Shown here one piece after another: positions 55,001 to 64,000 of a DNA stretch of 64,000 nucleotides. This DNA is from Piper betle (lineage: Eukaryota > Streptophyta > Magnoliopsida > Piperales > Piperaceae), in assembly GCA_033002965.1 (NCBI GenBank), contig JAURVB010010159.1, positions 1-64,000 on the forward strand, read 5' to 3'. A program made the translations under genes and the position numbers. Numbering within the stretch: position 1 is the first letter of the stretch; every line of letters starts with the position of its first letter. A model generated the notes under the pieces. It saw nothing but the letters and a program-made list of their open reading frames with translations, did not search any database and was not told the origin of the DNA.

Positions 55001-58000
55001 CACCCCAGACTTGCCACCTGCAAGGCAAATTACTACTCATTAACTAGAAATAGAAAGTGTTGCACTCAAGAGTCTCATAGCATACCTTTTGTTTTGATCA
55101 GACCATTTTTAGTTGCTGATTATTCTACTTACTCCCAATGAGTATCATACTTAAAAAAAAAATCAGAACAACACCTTAACTAAAAGAAAAACCATCTTGG
55201 ACATAGATATCATTCTAACTGGTCCAAAATAAAAAACCAAAATGAAATTTGGAAATCCCCAATCGGATCCGCGAGAGAATTTTACCAAGGAGTGCAATCA
55301 TAGAATCAAACCTCTTCACTTCTCAACAAAAATATCAAAAGTTTCAAAGAAAACATAATTTCACATTAATGTCATTATAGACCATTCTTTTATATGCACG
55401 CTCATGCTCTCCCCCCATTCTAAATAGTTTCCAATCTTATAATGCGTAAGTTTACAAGGTAAGGTTCTCAACCACACCATCACTTTTGCATTTTTTGAGC
55501 TTTTTTATATATTAATTTGCAAGCATAATTTCTATCCCTTTGTTGCTGGAATGTCCTAGAAAAAAAATGAACAAACGTCAAATTTTCAGATACAAACATG
55601 ATATGCTTCATTTCAAAGAGTATGACAAACCTTAGTTTAATGACAACAGTCGCAGTAGCGGCAATGTGGAAGACCAATCGGGAGATTAGAACCACGGCAA
55701 TTACAGATCCATTCGCTAATGTATAGCAAATTAATGACACAATGATGAAACTAGAAAATGGAGGCAGCGGATGACCGGCCAGGAATGATAGCACTAAGGA
55801 AATAAGAAGTGGTGCAACAGCAAGGAGAAGAAAAGAAGCAGGCATCCTCAAGTTGGTTTCCACAGCTGTCAGCATTGATGGAACAGGAAGATCCAATTCC
55901 CAACTTCGTGCTTGCCGCATCATAGCATAAAAGACAATTGATAAGGAAAAACCAATGATCTGTAATGTCAGATGTTAGATAAACTGCAAAACAAAATTAT
56001 TTATGAACAAAATAATTGAAAGAGCAGAGAGATTCATGACACAAAAGAGAAGTACTATTATATTTTTAGCTCTCCAGCCACCTTCAGATCTTGCCGCCAA
56101 ATTAAATTATATCCCAAAGCCAATCAAGATATTGTAACTAGGATGTAAATACTAGATGCCACTAATCCAAATCTTGAGATTATTTAATATCGAAAGAAAA
56201 TTTTCAAAACTCAGAGATAAATAACGAGGTACTTGAGACTAATAGATACTGAAATTGGATCCTCACCTGGGAACAATACAGAAGTAAAAATCTAGTAGCC
56301 GTTGAAAATATAGATATTGAAACACCAATCTTGTATGAACAATGTGGATCTATCTGCAAATAAAGCAAAAAATACCGACTAAAAAAATAAATGTTGCCGC
56401 AATTGAGGTCCTGAGCTACAAACATTTCAAAGAATAATGATAAAAGTTGAGCAAAATCAAAATTAGGCATTAGTAAGATCGGCAAAACTAACATTTTGGC
56501 ATTATGAGGGGCAAGTTTAGGCTGCAGCTTAGAATTCAGTACGCAATGAGCTCTGCCAAAAATTTTGCGGAACCTTTAGCTGTTGTTTAACACTTCACAT
56601 TCGGCCAATTTGTTGGTTCAACAGGTTCCGCATGGCTTAAATCATAAAATTAAAACATTTTTTTACTGTTTCATTTTCCTTCAATTTATCCCCTCTTCTT
56701 TCTGGTTAAGCTATAGCCCTAATTCCTGGAGAAGAATCGTGAGAGATCATTTGAACTAATCTTTCCCCATTCACATGATGAGATTCTCGACTAAGCATGA
56801 ACCGCTTATTTAGATATAGCTATTTATAGTTTTCCCTACAAACAATTTCCACAAAAGAGCTCTATTTACTATTAACACACCATTCTATCTTCCACACCAA
56901 ATCCTAAGTAAGACTTCATTAAAAATGGAATTACATATCTTACTTAATATAGCTCCTAATTCTTCACTACTCCAATCAATGAGCACATGATTATTTTCAA
57001 ATTCAAGTTAAAGGTGCGGCTAGCCTAAAACTACTTAATATCAAATGAGCGCATAAAAATTTTGTTCCACAATTATATTTCGTATCGATATATTCCTCAG
57101 AATTAAAGTTAAAAAATAGATATGTTTCAATGAAATGTAGGTTCGCACACAAATGACAAAAAAATAAATAATCATACCAGCAACAACACTGTAGTTATGT
57201 CCGAGTCTTTACTGGAATCCCAAAATGCAGGAGATGAGTCCATGGTTATTGTATCATAATACAAATTAGGAACAATATTTAGACCTGATGTATAATCCCA
57301 AGCAAGTGCAACAGGTGGAAAGCAACGCAATTTGCAAAGACCTGCAGTACCATGAAACTTGTATATGTGCAACAAAGGATACAATTGTAAAAAAGGAAAA
57401 GTATAATTCCTAGACGCATGAAAAAAATGCACATCAATTGTGGAGTATGACCATGATAATACTTTTCTACCGCCTATGATCATGCCTCCAAATTACATTT
57501 CACTTATGGCAATTATGGATTTTGTAAAATTTTTTGTCCTTAGTTTATTAAGACAAAACTACCCATAAGAACCTATCAAATTTATCCAACCAACATTCTC
57601 TTTTCAAGTAAATGCAGAAATAAACTTATTCTTTTTTGCATCCACAAAATTACATCTCTGTGCGCAGATAGTAAAAAAGGTTTAACAAGAAGCAACAGAT
57701 CTAGAAGGAGAAGAGCGTTCTTTTCTTGAAAACAAGGCCAATTTCCATAGAAAAATAATAGTGGTAGTTGTGAAACATATAGGTAAAAAATAAATAAATA
57801 CGTGCACTAAACAAAAATAATTCCATAAAAGGAGAGTATAAAACAGATTCTGCAAAATAGAGACAACTTACTGCTATGTTCTACATCGCCAGCTTGTTCC
57901 ATGGGCAAGGTTGAACTTTTTATTCCACATCCAGCAGTCTTAATGGATAATGTAACAGGCATGAGGCCTAAACTAATTGGGAAAGATAGATTCAGTGCCA

Positions 58001-61000
58001 GAGGGTGATCTTCCTTCAAAAGAACTCCTGAAAGATGCAAGCACTACATTCAAGTGGCAGTAGACCATAATGATTGAAAGTTTTATGTTCTTGAAGATAA
58101 CAATGCTCACATTTTTGTTGGAAAAAAAAACAATGATTACATTTTTACCACTTCCAGAATAGTTACTAAAACATCCAAAATTATTAACCTCTTGAACATA
58201 GGCAGAAGAAAGAAGGGGCAACCGAGAAAATCTTTTTTTCCTTCCTCCAGATTAAAGAATTGCCCAACTGCCATAGAAGCTGCCGGGGGAGGCCGCCCTG
58301 ATATGGTCTACAAAAATGCAAGGTAAAGTTGTGTTTAACAATTTCTTTTCATAATAAGAACAACAATCTATTGCCATCATCATTGTGTTGGCAAAATGGT
58401 TTGAATGGGCTTGAACTTTATCCCCCATTGATTATATCTTATGGCAACAGCAATAGTCGCATGCATATGAAAGGTGGCCAAACACTATCTCAAAAATCTA
58501 TAGATATAACCGATCAAATAAAAATAAAAATTACCAGTTGTGGTGCAACAGAAATTGTCAGAAAGCGGAAACCGTTCATGTCCTCTGGGGACAACCAAAG
58601 TACAGCAGAAGGAGGTGGCTGTTCAGTTTGGCTGCCCGGTTCTATCTGTTCCCAGACAACATGTCTTTAGCAAATGACACATTCTAAAGAAAAATTGAGA
58701 CACAGTTCATACTTTGATATTTGAATTGTACAGAAGCAAACAACGATGCCCATCAAATTTCATGCATTTTTTAACACTGAAACTAAAAAAGCAGAATATC
58801 ACAGTATAAAACTAAGAGTTTCATGCTCAAAGCATATCCAAAAAACAAGCTGCTAAAATTTTCTGTTAGCTAGAAATAAGTGACACAGTTAACAGTTGAA
58901 CCATATCAAATAAGTAACGCCCCTTCATCAAGTACTGTGAACTTTTCAGTCATACTAAGCAATCAAAAAATAATGATCTTATGTCTAAATGAGAGGCCAT
59001 GCATGTGCAAGAGTTTCTCCCAATTAATAGCCTGATGCCTAGGGATTGAAGGATTAATGGCGCCAAACTAAAAAGGAACAAATTTTTTCTATCAACCTTA
59101 AAAACCAGATTTATATGCTGTAATGAAAGGGAGGTAAACTCATAGGAGTGAACCAAAATTGGAGTAACAGATATTTTGAAAGATCATTATATCCATGAAT
59201 TCTGAGACCATAACTTTCATTGAAAAGAAACTATATTCTAGCTTATTGAAACATGATTAAATGAAGAGAAAAAACCTCTTCAGATCTCAGTAACACTGAT
59301 GCTTCCAGCAATAGACAAATGCATTGACATAACGGTGAAAGATTTTGAAACACAGTGAAGGAATGTAATCTTAGTATTAAGAATCCACGAAGAAATCAGA
59401 TTAAGTACGCAATACCTGCCTAGGGGCAGGACCAGCTGGGATTTGAACCAGCTTCCCTGTCACCTCAACAACTCGATTGTTACCAGGTCCTTTCTCAGAT
59501 CCTAGTTGCCCCTTTTCAGGCCAAAGATGAACTCTTACTCCAGAACAAGGAGCAAGATTTGTTACAAACATAAAATGCCTATTGTTGTCAGATCCCTGTG
59601 CATGGTACAAACAGGAAAGAAAAAAGCTTACTATCTGCCAAAAGAATATTTTGGGCTTCATAGTTCAAGGTATTAATTGACAATATTTTATTACCACACT
59701 TTTTAATAACAAACTGAGCTAAAAGAGCAGGGCAGACCAGTCTTTTTATGTCCAACCATCTTCTTTTCCCATCCATTGCTAGAATAGTGACTGCAGTCCC
59801 CTGAATGTACAGATCCTTCTCGAGGATATCTTCACCCCAATGAAAGGATCTCAGGCAGGGAGACAAAGGCCTCTTTTGAATTCCTACACACACCAAAGGT
59901 AACATCAATCACAATTATTTTATTCTGACATTGAGTAGAATATCCTATACAGACCATACACTATTGGCCTTTAAAAAAGTGACTTAATTGCTATGCAATA
60001 AAATAAAATGGATGCACACATCACCCATTCCCCTCATAAAATACGACCACAAGTATAATTAGCTTAAGAGCATATTGATATCCACATACTGAGCTAAATT
60101 AGAGACAGACTAAGCTACCAACCGCTTCTAGAAAACAAGGAATCTGAAAACTTTCTTTGATTTAGGCAGGATGAAATGCTTGTTTTTTTACACATTCAGA
60201 GATTAGCTGTTCAATCTAGCCCTTTACTATAACCACGCAACAAAACCTTATTATGGCAAGAGGTGGAAAGGAGAAAGCATGTGAATTAATAATTGTCTAG
60301 ACGTCAAAGAATCCTTAACATTTACTAGATTTAAGTTTATAATGTTGCTTACAGCCATTAAATAGGATGCAACACCTCAGTGTTTTAAGCCTATACTCCT
60401 CAACAACCAAGTACACCACACAGTATTCAACCAGTTATTAAGATAAAGAGACCACATTTTGAAAAAACAAATTTTGCAAAAGTTGGCATACCATGATTGG
60501 GCTCTTTCTCAGAGGCATCATCATCAGAAATGGCCAATTGTTGGACCCCATTCATCCAATTAAAACTCTGAGGTACCCCACTGCGAAGCATTTTGCTTAG
60601 TACAGCCATCCTTTTTTGAGTGCTATGAAATGGTTGGCCTGTTTCTTGATCTATAACACTTAAAAGCGCATGTGAAACCTGACACACAAAAATAAAATAA
60701 CATGAATGGATCATTTGGCATGATATAACCAGTCACAATGTTCATCATGTTTTTGAGCACTGAAAAACAAAACCAAAATCAATCTACAAAGAATGTACCT
60801 GTATAACTAGCTGGTTACACCACAAAATTGCCTGATGTTCCATTGAAAGCCACACATTTTTCATTCCTGTACTACTTACTGTAAAACCATGTGTTGGAGG
60901 TACAATGCCATTAAGAGATACCAACCTCGAGCGCACCTAAAAAACGGGTTTTAGAAATATAAGTCCTGTTAAACAAATGAACAGATTTCTTCTGCACTAT

Positions 61001-63561
61001 GGAGAAGTCTCTGCAACGGGCATATGTTCTGAAGGCACAAAAAGAAGAGCTGAAATTGCTTAACTGCTGTAACAATTAAAAAACAAACTCTGCAAGTTTG
61101 TACTGACAGATCAGGACAAGGAAAAAAAATAATTCAGGCCTCAGGAGGACATCCAGCCAGGCAAGAAGCCTCATGGAACCATTCATACGATAAGAGACAT
61201 AGAAAAGGAAATTAGAGCATGCATCTTATAATCACAAGTCACAAATCCAAACTGAACCACACAGATGCCCCCAGGACCTACTATTCTACTGTAGAATCTA
61301 CCAAAATATACAGATATACAGCATACTAGTAAAAGTCAGAGTGCCCAAAAGCTAGTTATCATTTATCTAATTCATTATTTGAAAAGGGAAAAATGTACAC
61401 CATTTATAGATTTCAGAAAATTGGGGGAAAATCAATCACAACTAGTCAGGGATCAACTTACAGTAAAATATTAATATTGAGTGCTAAAGATCAATTAACA
61501 AACCTGGTAGTCATGAATACCACCAGAAACTGAGACAACAACAACATTAGACAACATAGGGTTAGAAACCCAGCGACCCGAGTGGCTTCTCTGGATTTTA
61601 TAGCCCTGAATCCACTGGCTATTGATGTGTGAGTAGAAATGACCTAGAGATGGTTGCAGCGTCACTGGCGGTAACCTGCAGGCAGTTCTTTCACTTATCA
61701 AGTGCCTGTGCTATTAAGGCATCTAAACAGCCAGCCGCCCCAGCCAAAGAAGCAACAGTGTACCTGTGTGGGCTTGAAAGAGTGATAACTGTTTCAACTG
61801 CAGATTTTCTAAGGTTAGGATGTACAACTGCTGCTCTTGCTACAAAACCACCCATTGAATGACCAACCAATATCACACTTTTAGGCAAGCTTCCAGAACT
61901 TTCAACACCTTTTGCTCGAGAATGTTTGGATTCTTTATATTGATCCAGAATCTAGAAGTATAACAAAAGAAAACAAAATTTACAAACTAGCAAAGATTCA
62001 AGAGTCACATGAGTTCTATTCGATAGAACCAATCTAATAAACATTGCAATAGCAATCTCCTTATGCCAAATAGAAATTCAAAATATGCATAGGAAATTCG
62101 AGGCTGACAGCATTGGTCCCAAGCGAGTAAACAACTTAATAGCACCTGCAAGTTGGAGTTTGGAGCAGAAGGTTAACAATGTTCAACTTTCTTAAGACAA
62201 AATTCGATTACAATAATACTTCCACTCTTCCACAGCTCCAAACTCCAACTTGCATGTCCTACTGCTACATACACAAAACAAACATTGAAATTTCCTCCAT
62301 ATAAGCTCCAAATACAATGTTATACGGTAGTAAAAATAAGCTGAGATAAGCAATGTACTCTATGTATGGCGTATACAACATATTCTGTATGCTCTTCGAG
62401 AATTCTTCCATCCATTGCAGAATGCTCCCCATCTAGATCCACCGCAAACCAGTCCAGCATTCGTGCATACTGGCTTGGAGGTACAAACTCATCCAAATTC
62501 TCCGATATCCAATGACCAACCTCTTCTGGTTGTAGAGAAGCTTCTTGGTAATGAGTAAGCTCGAGGGGTCCTCCTTGATATGCCCTATCAGATTCAGCAG
62601 CCAAAGAACGTACCTGGCGATTTAAAAAGAACAGAATAGAACAATCAAATCTTATATGCAATCTATGAGAGAATGGCACTTTCTTCGTGTCAAGTGATAT
62701 AATTCGTATGCAGTTTTCTTATGTACTGTACATTACAAGAATAAAATAATATTCCATTATACAATCGTCATTAACACTAGACAAACAAATTTCAGAAAAA
62801 GAAGAAGCTAACGTGATGATGGCCACAATAGCGGTGGTTGTGATGATGACAGGAAAACTATTAAATCCAGGGACCTTAGCAACCTGGTGAAAAAACAGGT
62901 AATTCGCAACACTTCACTCCAACACATCATATTCAGCCGGTAGAAGCAATGTAAAGACAAAATAAAAGTAAATTTTTTTCCTGTGTGATGCTTCCACCAT
63001 TGCCTGGAATGAAAATAAGGAACTAACATGATGATGATAATCATAATGGTAATGACGATGATGATCACGATTATAATAGCAAAGTCAACAATTTGATTAC
63101 GACATTAAACACCCAAAACATTCGTAAAAATTCTCAACCTTTCACTACAACATCCCGTAATCGGCAGATATCAACTATGAAAACCCGAACCAAAAGTAAA
63201 AAATTCTCGACCTTCCGCTACAACATCTCATGTTCAACAAGTATAAACCATTTAAAAAATAAAACAAAAACAAAAATCTCACCTGTTTGTAGCTACCACC
63301 ATTGCCAGGTATGAAAAGAACGGGCACCCCATCAAGCTTCTTCAAATGCTCATCGAAATCAATCTTCTTCCACCCCTCGTGATACAAGAACAGCCCATAC
63401 TTATCCGAATGAGTAGCAATCGGAACATAGGTGGGATACATGTAGGTCATCACGCACCCATTGTTGATCGGCTTCAACAGACCGTACAACGCCGCCAGAC
63501 CCACCCACAGCGTGAACGCCACCACAACCGCCACCCGGCAGTTCGATCTGAAGCCGGCCAT
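52051..63561 (-). CDS. PGAP1: GPI inositol-deacylase, PGAP1 type, two frame breaks
   Basis: ER membrane lipase-fold enzyme that removes the acyl chain from the inositol of GPI anchors. Eighteen exons (minus): 63561-63283, 62613-62359, 61951-61764, 61675-61504, 60936-60799, 60678-60492, 59883-59738, 59595-59416, 58645-58535, 58307-58189, 58027-57872, 57341-57178, 56353-56267, 55959-55631, 55017-54936, 54768-54629, 54178-53929, 52389-52051. About 1,107 residues, the family size. Landmarks: N-terminal membrane segment (VAVVVAFTLWVGLAALYGLL), VLFIPGNGGSYKQVRS, the lipase elbow VGHSMGGF with nucleophile Ser at about 210, then a lumenal region and several C-terminal membrane segments; ends SRSKHSHKH. 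Exon 10 lacks a base in the 7-A run (58232-58238 on plus) before RFSRLPLLSS, and exon 11 starts one base short (GAGTT for GGAGTT). MAGFRSNCRV was chosen as start because homologues begin there; an in-frame ATG 54 codons upstream (63723) exists. Confidence 0.93.
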
Positions 63562-64000
63562 CACCAAATCTGCCCCAAAAGAAGCCAAACCGGAGCAGAA
63601 AGCTGGCCTCGGAAGCGTCCGCCGAGAACTGTCATTCGGGCATGGTTTTCGAAGCGGGGAGCTTTGGGAAGGTGGCGGAGGGAAGGGAGGCCGCGAGCTA
63701 GCAGAAAGACGGGTGCTTTCCATGGATGCGGGTGCTGGCGCGGCCAATCATTGGGATTTTCGGATGGGTAAGGAAGAAGACGAGGAGAAGGGGCCAAAAT
63801 GGGAGATGACGGGGAGAGGGGTTGAAGAAGGTGGAGTGTGGTTTTAGATCTCTCTTTGTAGTTTCTTGTGTGGTTTTTTATTTTTTATTTGGCTTTTTAG
63901 GAAATAAAATAACAATTTAAGCAATTTAAATTAAATCTTTGTTTATTAACTCAAATTCTAACTAATTTTGTTTTTATTTTTAATTAATTTTTTTAATCCC
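63562..64000. other. PGAP1-like upstream region
   Basis: 63562-63723 is open in the PGAP1 frame and could extend its N-terminus; it is GC-rich. From 63840 the DNA becomes AT-rich and probably holds the promoter. The opposite-strand open frames at 63346-63847 are shadows of exon 1. Confidence 0.4.

Noticed and set aside
63346..63847. Plus-strand frames of 128 and 141 codons
   Set aside because: Shadows of the GC-rich PGAP1 first exon.

Overview
This window looks like nuclear DNA from a flowering plant. Evidence: spliced genes for plant protein families, AT-rich introns and intergenic DNA, Ty3/gypsy-type LTR sequence, hAT-type miniature elements, and telo-box/site II promoter motifs. The 5' coding ends of several genes (PPR, helicase, ethanolamine kinase) are much richer in GC than the rest of the gene, a gradient common in monocots. 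That makes a non-grass monocot plausible, but I cannot name the species.

Layout: a P-class pentatricopeptide repeat gene (127-2568, +) and a doubtful small membrane-protein gene (6361-6763, -) lead into a repeat-rich block (about 7.1-16.8 kb). That block holds Ty3/gypsy-like LTR remnants, a 62-bp/80-90-bp minisatellite array between two diverged direct repeats, a 2,965-bp solo LTR with a 5-bp target duplication, a GC-rich minisatellite and an (AT)n tract. Next come an Alba-type nucleic-acid-binding gene (18064-20109, -) and a Ded1/DDX3-type DEAD-box helicase (21910-26137, -). An AT-rich stretch with one hAT-like MITE follows, then ethanolamine kinase (30816-35369, +), a second MITE of the same family, a glyoxalase-I-like gene (38355-39202, +), a DUF761-like small gene (41302-41610, -), a GH28 polygalacturonase (42200-46057, -), ribosomal protein S29 (47410-48707, -) and an 18-exon PGAP1-type GPI inositol-deacylase (52051-63561, -).

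The genes are ordinary housekeeping or metabolic genes and do not form one pathway. Ethanolamine kinase feeds phosphatidylethanolamine synthesis, and phosphoethanolamine is also part of the GPI anchor that PGAP1 remodels; I regard their proximity as coincidence. The glyoxalase-polygalacturonase neighbourhood matches an adjacent pair in Arabidopsis as I recall it.

The most striking feature is that six conserved genes carry one or more single-base frame breaks, mostly next to short homopolymers, and the helicase also has an in-frame TAG. Ethanolamine kinase and RPS29 are intact. The simplest reading is residual consensus indels in a long-read assembly. I see no clear new biological system. The best observations are the precisely bounded mobile elements: a solo LTR with a paralogous empty site, and two hAT MITEs with perfect 8-bp target duplications.
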